Assembly: GCA_015680685.1 (NCBI GenBank)
Contig: MNCI01037820.1
Coordinates: 2,534 to 66,533 of the forward strand
Direction of reading: 5' to 3'
DNA length: 64,000 nucleotides
DNA from: Gnetum montanum
Lineage: Eukaryota; Streptophyta; Gnetopsida; Gnetales; Gnetaceae
The position numbers and the translations under genes are program-made. The notes beneath the pieces were generated by a model. It made no database searches, was not told the origin of the DNA, and saw nothing but the letters and a program-made list of their open reading frames with translations. Below are positions 22,350 through 35,232 of this stretch, piece by piece (position 1 is the first letter of the stretch; every line of letters starts with the position of its first letter).

Positions 22350-25300
22350 CTACCTAACCAATGGCACTAGATGGGGTTGGAGGCTCTTTTCTTCCACTAT
22401 GCCACTAGGGCCTACAGTATTGCCTAGTGTTTGCCAACAACAACAACAATAGAACATAAAACTATAAGTAAATGTACAATATGCAACTAATGGAGAAAAA
22501 GTATAAAAAGTAACATAAAGATCTAACCTAAGAGGTTGTCGCATCGACCATGTCTAGAGGTATGCTATTAAGGCCCTCCTCTAAGCGTTGGAGGATCTTG
22601 GCCTCTAATAGTCACGTCCAATCCTCTTGGCTAAAGTTAACACCCCCGCAAGGGTCTTTTTTGCATCCATGGTAGTCCATGAGAGTGGCTACATAGAAAA
22701 GGTGGCAGACAAAGTCTCCCCTAAATTCATGGCAATCTCCTACTTAGGAGAAACACTAGCCAATATGTGGTGAGCAAATATCTCTAAGGCCCAACCCCCA
22801 CCAATCACCTCAACAAACAACTCAAGGTGATCGGCCTTGATAGACTCTTCTTTGAGTTATTGTAAATATGTATCTTGCCCACATTTATAGTGAAGCTTGT
22901 GTTCCTTCTACATGTGCCCCCATGTGCACACCTTAGCATTGAAGCTTTTCCACTCTTAACCCTTCCAAGAAAGCAAGTCCATCTGTAGCCTCTGCTCGAT
23001 GACCTCTCGAGTGGCCTCATTCTTGCCCTAGATCATTGACTAGTACCCAGTGTAATCAATCTCTGTAGTTTGATAGGTGCTATCTCCCCCTACTTGAGCT
23101 ACCAAGAAATCATATTAGGACTTGGGGTCATCGATTTTTGTGTTCTAGATCACCACCATTTCCTGAAGCTCATGTACATGTTTCCATAGGTGCCCATTCG
23201 AGTGCCTTTATCTTCGTAATACTTTTGCACTAGAAAGTGCACACTTGCTAGTTGCCTCATACACATAGTGAGGCACTTGCTCAACCTCAGGAGGGTACTC
23301 AGGGATGGCATCCTCCTTAGCCACCTAGTTTAGATCCTAGCAAAACTCAGAACTTGTTGGCATGCAATAAGTGAATCAACATTAGCCACAGACCAAGAAT
23401 AAAATTGGTAAAGAAACATAAGCAAAACAATATGCATACCAAGATTGAGATCTTCCTACTATATGTGGTCCATGATATCCTCAACTATGCCTTCCATGAA
23501 GGTAGATTTATCTAGCATCTTCACCCATGGCTTCATGTAGTGGGTAGGCACAAGTGGTGGATCACCAATAGGAACATTCGAGGCTATAACCCAACATGGT
23601 GCAATGCTCAACAACAATGAAATAGCCAAAGATGTAAGAGCAAAAGAACAAGATAAATGGCAACTTAAAACACTTACCTAGAAAACTCTCAGGTGTGAGT
23701 GTGAAGGGATCTCCTAACTACACGCCATCAAAGAGGATGGAAAAATCACCATCATCAGGGTGAAATAGCCCCTTTGCATCAAACTACTAGAAAGCCTCTA
23801 TAGCCTCATGTAGCTCATCCCTAGGTGCCCCCTCCTTAATTTGATGAGGGGCCCTCTCTACTACTATCACTACTATTGCTTTGGTAGCCCTCTATTAGCA
23901 TGACATGACATGAAAACAGTAAAACATAAACATAGAAAACATAAAACAAATGCATTCATATGCATACTAACCTATGACATATATGGGCAAAGTAGGTATC
24001 TTGGGATGAACCTTCTGGATGCCCACCCATCCAACAAAAAAAGCAGCCTTTTTTGTTGGACAAGGCCTCTTGATCTTTGTATTGGAAGGTTCCACTATTT
24101 CCACAATGTAATGGTCAACCTTCTTCACATACACAACAATAACTGGGGGACACTCACCCACGCTATCATGGGAATAATGTGGCCATGACATCCCCAGATG
24201 ACCTTTGGTCATAACTGAATATGACTCATCGATTCCTTTTGGGGGGTCTTGTTTATGAGTAATGCTAAATAAGTGTTTGACTCAAGGTTTGGATAGCTAC
24301 TAATGATCCTACACTACCCAATGCCCACTATCTTGGACCACCAGGAACTCTATAAACCTTTGCAAATATGCTACAAAGAATGCAAAGTGTATGTGAGACC
24401 TTTCTTAGAGGTTGTAGTGAAGTCTTGTGATCTATTCTTATAGCCTGATAGCAAGGAAAAAGGCCTAGTTAAACCTCATGTCCTTTTCTAGTAACTCCCT
24501 CATCACTTGTGGGTACTCTACCCAAAGGATTTGTTCTTTGGAGAGTAGCTTCAAAACGGCATAGGTACAAAAATGGGGGTAGAGCTCCTAGACATTAGGT
24601 ACCCACACATCTCTAACCATGATGCCTTTGTAAGATTGGGTGGTTCCCAACCACTCTTAAATATCTCCTTTGTGGTCCACCTCTTGGTTGACCTTGTCAA
24701 TGACCAAAAAGCCCTTAGAGGATACGTAAAGAGCTCAACAAACAAGGCATCACTACGGTCCAAGACTACCCTTACTCTGTGCATGTGGGTGATGAAGCGG
24801 TGGGTATCACTACTAAAGAAGTTTATAATGGTAACCATCTTAGCCACTAGAATTCTTGGGCTAAGGGCCAAGAAAAGGTCCATCAACCCAGCATGTGTGA
24901 GCCAACTAGTCAATGCCTCTAAGGCTTGATGGCACAACCAATGTTGTTCCCTCTTCACATCACCATATTTCATGATGAGGGTGGCCTCATTACGGCTTGT
25001 GGTGACCATGGTCACCTCTCCTGAAGAAACTACAGCTACAACATAGGTAAAATAACATCAACATTATGTAAGGGCAAATCAATCAGTTTATGTGGAAAAG
25101 CACAAGTTCCAAACAACAAGTGCTTATGTGGAACAAATGGTGTGCAAGGCAGTGATGGTGGTGCAACCGACTCCTCAAAGTTGGGCTTACCACTAGACCA
25201 CCCCTCATCTAGCTAACAATAGGTCTTACACTGATCGAATGCCTTTAGGTATCAGGTGGAGTATTTCTTTAAATCTTCTTCCATATACTCAATTATGGCC

Positions 25301-26713
25301 TCCTGAATGTTTAAACTAAAGGAGAAAAACTCTAGGGCAGTGCAGGTCAAGGCAAGGGCCTCTTCCTTGTTATGGAGTCCTTGATCATCAACTTTATATC
25401 TAGCATTAAGCATGAGCAGTTAGTATTTAGCAAATTTAGCATGGGCCAATAGTAAGAAACATAATGCAAAATCATAGAAGCACTTACCATCTAGTATAGT
25501 ATACAATTGCAAGTGGATTCTAAAACATGGTATGCATGCATAGAAAAATGAAAAGGGTGTTGCTCCTGATATAGTAAGAGAAATCTATTATTTCCTAGAT
25601 CTTAGATAAGGGATGAGTGCCCCTAGGGCCTCACCATGAACCACGTTCTTTGTCATGACCAATTGTAGGATAATCAGACATAAATCACAATATGTCTCGA
25701 TTGGCCCTAGGGAACAATGTCTAGGTGATCATGTTGATGGCCTCTGTTGCTAAGTGTGACCACATGATCACACTAAACTATTGTAGCAAGAAGGCCAAGA
25801 ACTTGGATGCTCTAGGCTAAAACCATATCAACTAATGATCCACCTTCATATCTAGTGTGAACATGTTAGGGACAGGCTTTCTCATGTAGAAAAAAATGTT
25901 GATGAGCTCCACAATGACTAAGAAAGTATTTAGAAACACTCTTCAATTACAAAAATAAACAAATGTAGCATTAGTATACCATAGATGCATTTTAAAAAAA
26001 AACACATTCAAATATAATTAGCAAAAAATTAACATAACATAGCATAAGTTAGAAAAATATCCTAGAGCCCACTAGGATCCCATGGGTATAGGACATCAAC
26101 ATACACATTTGATGCACTTGGTACTCACTGGGGTAAAGAATGTCTTAGCAGCATTAGCATTCTATTTTGCATGATCACATGTCTAATATTACATCTTGCA
26201 CATTTAGTAATTTAACACTAGCATTTTGCATCTTATAGGTTTAACATTTTTACATAAAATTTCTAGAAAATTTTTTCTAACTCTGGTCAATGCAACCCAA
26301 AAAATTGTAGGAAAAATTCTAACTCTAGGCTACCTCCATGAGCATAGTCTTGGAATGCCAAAAATTTCTAAGTATCAACTATGCTCCTTGGGGGGCATAG
26401 CCTTCAACTTTGAAAAAAAATAATAACTATTTTCTATGCTCCCAAGGAGCATAGCCCCAACCTTTTATGAAAAACTTTAAGTGCTAGCTACACTCCTAGG
26501 AACTGTAGGCCCCAAATTTTCAAAGTCTTTGTTAAAAAAATATAATTGTTTGACATTGTGCCCCATGTAGTCTACACTAACTAGCATTCTAGCCATCATT
26601 CCTATAGTCATGCTACACAACCCCTATCCCATTAGACATAACCTCCTTGGCTGCAGCTACCACACCATGGCACTCACCTCATCCCTTCCCAGCAAGTTGT
26701 CTTAGTAGCCATT
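22350..26713 (-). pseudogene. Opposite-strand spliced gene inside element D (decayed)
   Basis: Minus-strand gene between D's protease and RT. Exons from the 5' end: possible first exon ~26678-26713 (ATG; MATKTTCWEGMR then G|GTGAGT), ~25600-25930, ~25130-25399, 23972-25035, 23678-23891, 23440-23583, 22528-23336 and 22350-22423. Introns begin GTTAGT, GTAAGT, GTATGC and GTTAGA, and end AG. The largest exon contains LIMKYGDVKREQHWL and ends with a basic KIKRP stretch. The sixth homologous exon has LQMDLLSWKG. The last ends PLV-R-stop. Exon sizes match B (1064 vs 1047, 144 vs 142, 809 vs 822, 74 vs 72). The function is unknown: helix-rich, possibly nuclear, no recognised catalytic motif. In-frame stops show it is inactive. 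Confidence 0.75.
26384..26510. repeat. LTR-like palindromes upstream in the opposite-strand gene
   Basis: Three motifs of the form CTATGCTCCNNGGAGCATAG, two clear (26384-26404, 26436-26457) and one decayed (26488-26510). They resemble the U3 palindromes of D's LTRs. They lie in the presumed first intron of the minus-strand gene. Confidence 0.6.
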
Positions 26714-27825
26714 GATGCTCTACCCCCTCGCCACTACCACAGCCACCAAACCCTAGTCCCTGCTATCCAATCTGTGAACACTTTCAAAAAAATAATAAAA
26801 ATAAAAACTACAACCTCCTACCATATCCCTGCCCTATCACATGCTATCACAATCATCATCGGTGATGCCTATCCTTACTCTGGCATGTCCACCACGCAAT
26901 CATGATTTTTTTCAAAAAGAAAAATCAAAGACTACAACAATTCTTGTCACACCCATGCCCCACAGGCGACAGCCTTAGGATGTTGTTGAAACCCCAATCT
27001 CTTTCCTTGCATGTTATAAAAAAACCCAAAACTTTCCCATAGACCTGTAGTCCTCTTTTTCCCTATGGTCACTTTGGTTGCCGTTGTAGGCAAAGCCACT
27101 GCAATACAAATCCCCACGCTCACGTTCATCATTGCCCCACACACCGATCACAAAAACCCTCACCCCATGCAACCCTAAAAAACCCAAAATGAAAAAGACA
27201 ATAAAATGCCTTGCATGTGCACACCCTCATGGCTCTCATAGCCATAATAGCCATGGCAGTGGTGGCCCCTACCAAGGCATTATGCCATTCACAAAATCAA
27301 ACCCCAAGCCCCAATGCCTAAAGTGCTAAAAAAAAGGAAAAAAATGCAAAAAAAATGTAGAAAGGGATTAGAATAGTCAAGGGTACTTGGCAATTAGTGG
27401 TGCCCTCCATTACTCCATGCCTACTTACAGCAAGTGCTCCAAGACTTGCTCTCCCTCATCCACATTGGCCAAGCTAGGGTGCTGACTTCAATGTGACATT
27501 CTAGCAACTACACTCTTGTAACTGCACTATGCTCTTGAAAGTTCATTTCTACCTTTGACAATGACAAATTCACCAAGAGTAAAATGCACTTTTATATCCC
27601 TAGGGACTACTTAAATTTTTATCTAGCCAAAGTTATGCTCAACAATGCAGAGTGTAGTCAAGTTTGAGTGAAGTCACCAAAGTTGGAAAATTTTTTGATT
27701 TTTCTAGTTATCTTTGGACTTAGAAGAATTTTGAATTTTTCTTATTATCCAATGGACACCCAGGGCAATTTTTCTTTCTCGACACACTAACTATTGCTCC
27801 AATGATGCATCTAGTGCATACACTA
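26714..27825. other. No confident gene; upstream region of the opposite-strand gene
   Basis: C-rich on the plus strand around 26740-27330. The minus strand has a CTAGGGTTT-like leader segment near 26745 and a 65-codon open frame at 27144-26947 without a recognisable match. It could hold the promoter and 5' exons of the minus-strand gene. Nothing firm is visible. Confidence 0.3.
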
Positions 27826-27975
27826 TCTATTACAACATTAAACTGGCACCTAACCATCTACTACAACATTAAACTAACATCTAACTATCTGCTATGATGT
27901 TAAATTGGCACCCTTTGGTCCACCAACACCTTAAACTAGCAATCCCATGGTTGGTTGAGGCCAAAAACTAGTCCA
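27826..27975 (+). repeat. Minisatellite 2 of element D
   Basis: About five diverged units ending in CATTAAACTGGCA or CTTAAACTAGCA, between the opposite-strand gene and RT. They share the core with minisatellites 1 and 3. Confidence 0.7.
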
Positions 27976-28234
27976 CGCATGCTTTACCTTTGCATACTTA
28001 GGAAAATTTTATCACATTTTTTTCTTTAATTGTGCATATTGCTCTCATTAAGATAGGTGTGGCTTGTTATTTTTCTAATTATTTTTGTAGGATTATTATA
28101 GGATTCACAACATGGCTATGTACAAGCATATTCATGTGCCTCTAATCCTCACTAGGATCACACAATAATCTCACATGATGCATTGATCCTTAATGCATAG
28201 ACCTTGATCCTATAGCCCATGATAAATACATAAC

Positions 28235-29640
28235 ATCTATAGAGGCACCACTAGATTGGCCAAACCATCTAGTTAAGGCTCTAGATCTAGAGGCAAGTGA
28301 CATCACCAAGGATCCCCTTGTTAAAGTCCCTGTAGTAACATCTAGTGGCAAGGCAAAACATTGAAACTTAGTTCTCTATTAGAGCCTCAATACACTCAAA
28401 ACATCACAAAAGTACTCAATGATAATATCAAGGAATTTTCATGGTCTTACGAAGACATGCCTAGACTAGATCCTTGCATAGTATAACACAACATAATTCT
28501 TAATACCAACATAAAACTAATTAAGCATAAACCTCACAATGTTAGCCCTAATGTGGCATTGTCAATCCATGATGAAATCATCAAGCTTTACAAAGCTAGT
28601 TTCATTTAGGCCATTGACTACATAGACTAGGTCTCCAAGATCATGTTTGTACCCAAGAAAAATGGAAGCATATACATTTTCATATACTTTCAGGTTCTCA
28701 ACAGGGCCATCATTAAAGATAATTTTTCATTACCTAGTATTGATCCATTGGTTAATGTTATGGCTAGTCATGCCTTTTTGTCCTTCATGGATGGTTTGTT
28801 GGGGTACAACAAAATTCAAATCAACCCAGAGCACCAACAAAGTACTACCTTCATGACCCCTTGGGTTACATTTTGCTACATAATAATGCCCTTCGAACTC
28901 AAGAATGTGGGAGTAACTTATCAATGAACCATGATGTACATCTTTAGTGATTACCTGTTAGGTTTACTTAATGATTACATTGACAATATAACAGTTAAAC
29001 CCAAGGCATCACACAACCATGTGGGTGACTTAGACCTTGTACTTAAATGTTGTTTCAAGCATGAACTTAGGCTAAATCCTAAGAAATGTGTCTTCAGCAT
29101 CAAGACGAACTACATGCTAGGTTTTGTAGTATTCAAAGTAGGCATATGCATAGATCTCAATAAGGTTAAGGCCATTATCAAATTAGCACCATTGGCTAAC
29201 CTTAAGGAGCTATGAGGGTTACATGGAAAATTGTAATTTATGTGGTACTTTATGACATAGTTGACCAACAATTTGTAGCCAATGCAACACTTGCTCAGAA
29301 AGGGCTTCCATTTTGAGTGGATGACTCATTGCCAAGAGGCATTTGACAACCTTGAACAGGAGCTAGATCAACTTCCAATGGTCTACCCTCCACAAGGAGA
29401 TAAACCTTCCTACATCTACCTTACTACCTTTGATGCGTCCATCACCTCTCTACTTTCCCAAAAGTGAAATGATGGTACCAAGGTCCCAGTATACTACCTG
29501 AGCCATGCATTAGTTACCTATGAAGCAAAGTACAACGATGTGGAAAAGAACTACCTTGCCTTAGTCTTTGCACTTAAGAAGTGGAGGCACTATCTTTTCC
29601 ATAGATAAGTGAACATCATCTACAAAAGCAATGTACTCCA
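28235..29640 (+). pseudogene. pol: Reverse transcriptase and first RNase H of element D
   Basis: RT copies the genomic RNA into DNA; RNase H removes the RNA strand. RT blocks seen: MFVPKKNGS (near 28643), SFMDGLLGYNKIQI, TFMTPWVTFCY-IMPFELKN, YIDNITVKPK in place of YVDD, LRLNPKKCVFS and GICIDLNKVKAI. The second Asp of the catalytic YVDD is now Asn. The classical RNase H follows, with FDASITSLLSQ, YYLSHALVTYEAKYNDVEKNYLA and KKWRHYL. Several stops separate open stretches (28643-28927, 28931-29215, 29282-29467). The block order and wording match Tat-lineage elements. Confidence 0.88.
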
Positions 29641-29799
29641 AGCCATTACCATGAATACCTACAAGAGTAGTCATGTTACACATTGAAAAGAAATAACTGT
29701 AGAGTTTGAATTGCACTATATTGTGTAAGCATCAATTAAAGATCAAGAAATAGCCACACAACTTACAACTTTCCTAATTAATGATTAAGCAATGATAGA

Positions 29800-30400
29800 T
29801 CCAAAATTTTTGAATGAGAATGTCACTAGCATAAGTCAAGTGCTCGACAACCTTAAGGCACTCTCATACTTCAATGATGCTTCAACCTCTCAAGGGGGTA
29901 GTGCCACTATCATAATCACATTTCCCTCTAGGGAGATCTAATCCTTCATGTATTGTTTTATGTTTCCATGCACTAAAAATGTGGTAGAGTATGAGGGTCT
30001 CCTTCGAGGTATCCTAGTAACTCATGACCTAGGAACACAAAACCTAGAAGTTCGAGTAGACTAACAACTAGTTGTCAACCAAGTTACAAAGGTTTACACC
30101 TGTAAATCCCAACACTCAAAAAATTACTGTGACTTGGCAAAGCACTTGCTCAAGTAATTTATGACTACTAATGTTAAGCCTATCCCCCATAATGAAAATG
30201 CCATTGCCAATGTATTAACTACATTAGCCTTAATCATTGCACCTAAAATATTTCATGCATTACCCACATTGGTGATGGATTGCAGTGTGCCTATCATGCA
30301 AACAACTGACATTGCATCTATAGCCACAACAGGCACAACCCATGTAGTAGAGTGGTACAACGATATCAAGGTGTACCTACAGGGTGAACCTTTGTAGTAT
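29800..30400 (+). pseudogene. pol: Second, archaeal-type RNase H of element D
   Basis: After the classical RNase H there is a second fold-like block: FNDASTSQGGSATIIITFPS, then KNVVEYEGLLRGILVTHDLG and a QLVVNQV segment. The order D...E...D with QLVVNQV is the archaeal-type RNase H that Tat-lineage elements are known to have acquired. Element F has the same domain at 48862-49320 with DSQLVVNQV intact. A linker to integrase, open at 30161-30397, follows. Confidence 0.82.
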
Positions 30401-30499
30401 CTAACCATTACCCAAAAGGATGTAGTGAAAAACAATCATGGGTTGGTCATTGTACATTGTGTTGCAAATCCTACAATGGCATACTATTGACCTACATTA

Positions 30500-31440
30500 G
30501 TGATAGCGAAGTGTAGACGATGGTTGAACAAGTCGACGAGGGGCTGTATGGAGGCCACATAGCACCCAGGGAAATGGCAATAAAAATCAAACCCTTAGAC
30601 TACTATTAGTCTTACATGGAGCATGATTATGTTTTTAAGATCAAGAGGTGTGACACATGTCAATACCATGATAACTTAATGCACGTGCCACCTATTGAGC
30701 TACATACAACATAGATCACATGGCCATTTCAATGTTGGGGATTGGACATCATAGGGCCTATAATGCCTATGTATTTTGCAAGGCATAGCTTCATAACAAC
30801 TACCACTGAGTATTTTAAAAAGTGGGTTGATGCTATTCCCCTTAGGTAAACTACATCATGTTAGGTCTGCAAATTCATACTCAACAACATAGTGTCCCAT
30901 TTCGGTTTACCCATGACCATAGTCATAGATAATGGGCCACAATTTAGCAGTGTTGAGACTAAAGCTTTTTGCAAGTGCTTCAGATTCAACCATTCTTTTT
31001 CTTCACCCTACTACCCATAGGTGAATTGTCAAGCAAAGGCCACAAACAAAGTCATCATCAATCTTCTAAAGATGATGCTCAACCACAACAAATGGTGATG
31101 ACACAAGCAACTGACCTATGCACTTTGAGCCTACCACACAACACAAAGAACTACAATAGGTAAGATGCCAAACAACTTCGTTTATGGATCTAAAGCCATC
31201 TTGTCTCTTGCATTATAGGTCCCATCACTTTGTGTAATCCTCTTAAGCTTCATCGATGAGGCTCAAAATGATGAGTTGAGAGCCATGGATCTTAACTCGA
31301 TAGAGGAGCAAACAAATTCTTAGCCAATTAGGAAGGGCCTTTTTTGGTCATCAAGGCCTATGACAATGGGGCATTCAAGCTTACTAACCATGATGGCAAT
31401 GAATTTTCTAATTTGGTTAACCACTTGTACCTAAATACGT
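30500..31440 (+). pseudogene. pol: Integrase of element D
   Basis: Enzyme that inserts the cDNA into the genome. The N-terminal zinc domain has HIAPREMAIKIK and CDTCQYH. The core has WGLDIIGPIMP (first Asp) and MTIVIDNGPQFSS (second Asp). The third catalytic residue should be Glu in NGQ-E-N but is Lys here (CQAKATNK). A partial C-terminal domain follows up to about 31440. There are stops in the core. Element F shows the same Glu-to-Lys change. Confidence 0.85.
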
Positions 31441-31489
31441 ACTATGCCTAGTCCACAACATCACATCAACAACAAAGCAAGGTAAGCAA

Positions 31490-31920
31490 GAGTCTGCTAT
31501 AATTATAAATTGGCACAGATAGTCTACTATGACTATAAACTCACACAACAATAGTCCACTATGATTATAAACTAGTATAGATAGTCTTCTATGACTATCA
31601 ATTAGCATCCACATCCATATACAGCTATGACTATAAACTGGCATAGCAATTGTCCACTATGACTATATACTAGCATAGCATTCATCCTCCATGACACTTA
31701 ACCTAGCATAGCTTATCCTTGCATCATAACATTAAACTAGTATAACATCCACCATCTGCTATGATGTTAAACTAGCATCCATTAGTTTTCTAAGACTATA
31801 AACTAGCACATCACAATTTGCCAAGACCTTAAACTAGGTTCATTATCTGTTATGACCCTAAACTAGTAGATCACATGGTCTACCAGAACCCTAAACTAGG
31901 TTTGCAATTCAACACACATA
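31490..31920 (+). repeat. Minisatellite 3 of element D, after pol
   Basis: About 13 copies of a 31-33 base unit, consensus GTCCACTATGACTATAAACT then AGCATAGATA, grading into ATGATGTTAAACTAGCA and GACCCTAAACTAG variants. Arrays in this position are a known hallmark of several Tat/Ogre families. Confidence 0.88.
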
Positions 31921-33536
31921 ATTCTGTAGATAAGCAATTGCGAATACTTCCAACTCTTCATCATTCACCCATACCTCATGGGCAAGGTGTGGCATTATAG
32001 TTTTAGAATAGAGTGCACATTATCGAGAGAAGCCTTTGAAACATTTGTAGTGTCACTACCCTTGGCATTTTGCTAATCCTTCAGAGATGCCCTTGGGCAT
32101 TTTGCTAACCTTCTAGAGCTCCTACCATGATCCCTTGTAATACTAATCCCAAGCCACACCAACAGCATTACCGACCTTAGGTATTTCATTATTTCTTAGA
32201 GCTCTTGTCATCAGCACCACCCACTACAGTACTAGTAGTATTATGCCCTAACCATTTTACTACCATCCTCCAGCCCTCACCATTGCTTAGGCTTAGAAGT
32301 GCTTTTAGCATCTTAGCTCTTTGCCATTTTGCTAACTTTCCAAGCTCATATCCTTAATGTGGAGACTTAAGCACCTACATCACCATCTCCCTTGGTAGAT
32401 TTGCTAGCCTCTCTAGGGTGCTTACCACCAATGTGGTTAATAGAGCTTTTGCAACCTTCTCACTCTAGAACCTATAGTAGTTCTTCAAGCTCTTGCAACT
32501 AGTCAAACCATTGCAACATTTGTAGCATAATCACATCTGATAGTTTACTCTCATCTCATATTATATGATTATTTTCTTGTTTTCTATGCATCGTGTTTGT
32601 AGGAAAAAGCCCCAGAGGTGATAGTGTAGAGATGCATCTCATCATAGTAGCAAGTCATCACAATGCTTCGATGTGCATGATTAGACTAGCCAAATCACTC
32701 AAGAGTGCACATCACTATTCACCTGGCTATAGCCTACTCAAATTTATCCCTCTTACTTGGTATTTTCCTATTTCCCTCTGCATCACCAAGTTTGCAACCA
32801 CTCTGATGCATAATGACACCCTCTTTATGTTGACCATAGAACCCATAGTAGATGTAACACAAATTGTCATATGGGAAGCTTCTGTAGGCTTGTCAAATCC
32901 TAAGCAAATGTAATGCAACTCACCTCAGGGAGGAAACGCCTATCCCACAGATGTGCCATAGTTGCACTAAACCATAGCCTATCATGTGGCATGCAGCCCA
33001 CCTAACGAAAAGCATCCTACAGCTAGCATCTCGTAATGTGCAGCACCCAAAGTAGATTTTCCACCTAGTCAAAAAAGCAAAAAATGCAAAAAAAAAAAAA
33101 AAGAGTAAAAGAAACGAGGCAAAACATGTCCCTAAGCATTTAGCAAAGCTTTAGTTTCACAACTAATTCAAGCTTGAATTTGCATCAACCTTCTAATAAG
33201 AGATCATAATTTTAGGGGCAAACCATCTTTTTTCCATTGACACTGACTCTCTTACAAGCACTCAAATAAGAGATCACTATTTTGGCAACAAGCCATCCCT
33301 AGTGCCACATCTTGCCATATTACATTGTTCACATTCCACTCCCTTGTTATCCTCTAGCACATTCCCTACACCCTTTATCCCTAGCATACCATTATCCTTA
33401 GCACTATTGAGCATGGCAAAGTGACATTTGGTTAGGTACTAACAAGCAATGTTGGTGTCGAGCCCACTGTGGGGTCTTGTATTCTTTGTTGATGTCTCTT
33501 GGGCCACTCCTCTAGACATTAATAAAGAGGGGCTAA
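31921..33536 (+). other. 3' untranslated region and polypurine tract of D
   Basis: No gene seen. Five loose copies of a TTGGCATTTTGCTAACCTTC motif are scattered at 32060-32420. The segment ends with AATAAAGAGGGG at 33521-33532, the likely plus-strand primer (polypurine tract), four bases before the 3' LTR. Confidence 0.65.
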
Positions 33537-35227
33537 TGAAACACCACCAAATTTGAACTCTTAAGTCTCAACTACAACTTTAGCTAAGTGTCAAAACTTA
33601 GCAAATTTTTTCTAAGTGCTAAGACTATGCTCCCACTATTAGGACTACACTCCAGAGCATACTCAGTGTAGTTGACACTAAATGTCCAGATTTGCAAAAA
33701 AATTTCTAAGTATCAATAGTAGCTACAAATCTTTCTAAGTGTTCTAACTACACTCACCCTTCTAGGACTATACTCCATAGCGTAGTCAGCCTTAAAATGA
33801 CTAGTTTTGCAAATTTTCATCTAAGTGTTAAGCCAGAGACTACTGAACATGGTTGGGATGGATGAACTAGTTTGGTATATTTTCTAACTCCTAAGCCTAT
33901 GCTTCCTACTACACTTTAGAGCATAGTTAGCATAGGCTGCATGGGCACATCACTTTTCCAGAGTTTTCCAAGTGTTAGGGCTACAATCACCTTTGAGACT
34001 ATGCTTTAGAGTGTAGCTAGCATGGCCTACACTAAGCTTCATTTTCTAGCAAGATTTTCCTAGCTCCTGAGGCTACGCTCTAGAGTGTAGTCAACATAGT
34101 CTACCAAAACTGCCTCCAAAAGCCTCTAGAACTCAACATCAACTATCATCTCAGCTCCAACATTCCTTTGGCAAGTAAGATTAGCAATTTTAATTTCATT
34201 TGCATCCCCTATTTGCCATAAAATTGCACCTATGCTTGACACCCCTTAGAAGAGTAGGTAGCATAGTCCCAAAGCATAGTCTCCAAATTGCACCATTTTG
34301 TATTATTTTCAAGTACATTATGGTTTGTTTGGCACTTCACATACAATCTTGGTAGCATAGTCATAGTCTAACAGTTTGGTGTGGTCCATTGAAGCACACC
34401 AGCAAAACACCATTTTGCTTTAATGGGAGTGTAGTTGGGGCTAGCATAGTCCCAGCTACCCCTTTGCCACGTGGTGCCCAATCCATGATTCATGCTAATC
34501 TTAGACCTATAAATGCCCCAATGCTTCACATTTTAAGGGTTGATATTTTGAAACATCCAACTAGAAAATTTGAACATTGGCATTCTTACAACTGAGCACA
34601 CTTGGCATTTTGGCAAACTTTGAAACACCACTGGACACTGTTGCACAACACTATGGCCCCATTATACACTGCCTAGCATACCATCAACCACTACAACCCA
34701 TAGGACACCATAATAGCCAACCCAGCAAGCTCAAACTCCATGGTGGACATTAGTTTCCATATCCAAACACCCTAAGATTGTGACTATGCTTGCCTACTAT
34801 GAATGTTGTACACTGCATACCTCCTATACTTTTCTTTGCAATTGACTATGCTCCCCCTATTTAGGGTGGTGTTGATTTCTCTCTCATCTACATCTTGCAC
34901 ATTTTTAGCATTTTCTACTACATTTTAGCATTCTACACACATATTTTATCATTCTTTATGCATGCTCACATCTTCACACCTTTGTTTTCGCAACTGAAAC
35001 TTTCACTATGTCCACCCCCATGAGCACCATAGGCATTGAAAATATCATGAAAAATTTTAATAATCATTTCATCATAACACCTATAAGCCCTAGTTTAATT
35101 AATAAGATCATTCTGGATACCCCACCTCTATTTTCTAGCAGGCCCTCATGTGGAAGCAGGGTCAAGACTATGCGATTTTTGACCTCTTGGTGTCCCATTC
35201 TAGCCTCCTATGTTTTCAATCACTATA
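33537..35227 (+). repeat. 3' LTR of element D (1691 bp)
   Basis: It starts TGAAACACCACC. The end has decayed from CTACA to CTATA, just before the GGTAA duplication. It is collinear with 15811-17488, including the palindromes and the TATA box. Confidence 0.92.
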
Positions 35228-35232
35228 GGTAA
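35228..35232. repeat. Target site duplication of element D, right copy (GGTAA)
   Basis: Repeats 15806-15810 exactly. The sequence then continues CCCTAGC as in C's intact LTR. Confidence 0.9.

Larger units (their letters stand above)
15811..35227 (+). mobile_element. Full-length Tat/Ogre-like element D (19.4 kb)
   Basis: Complete insertion with both LTRs (15811-17488 and 33537-35227), a 5-bp target duplication, primer site and purine tract. Plus-strand order: gag, protease, minisatellite, opposite-strand spliced gene, second minisatellite, RT, RNase H, archaeal-type RNase H, integrase, third minisatellite, 3' LTR. Every coding domain carries stops. The large size comes mostly from the ~6 kb between protease and RT. 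It lies in C's 5' LTR, so it inserted after C. Confidence 0.92.

Noticed and set aside
24573-24929. 118-codon plus-strand frame in D
   Set aside because: Antisense to the largest exon of the minus-strand gene, which is the copy conserved in B.
26947-27329. Two ~65-codon frames on opposite strands upstream of the antisense gene
   Set aside because: No conserved counterpart in B; kept only as a note on the unresolved upstream region.
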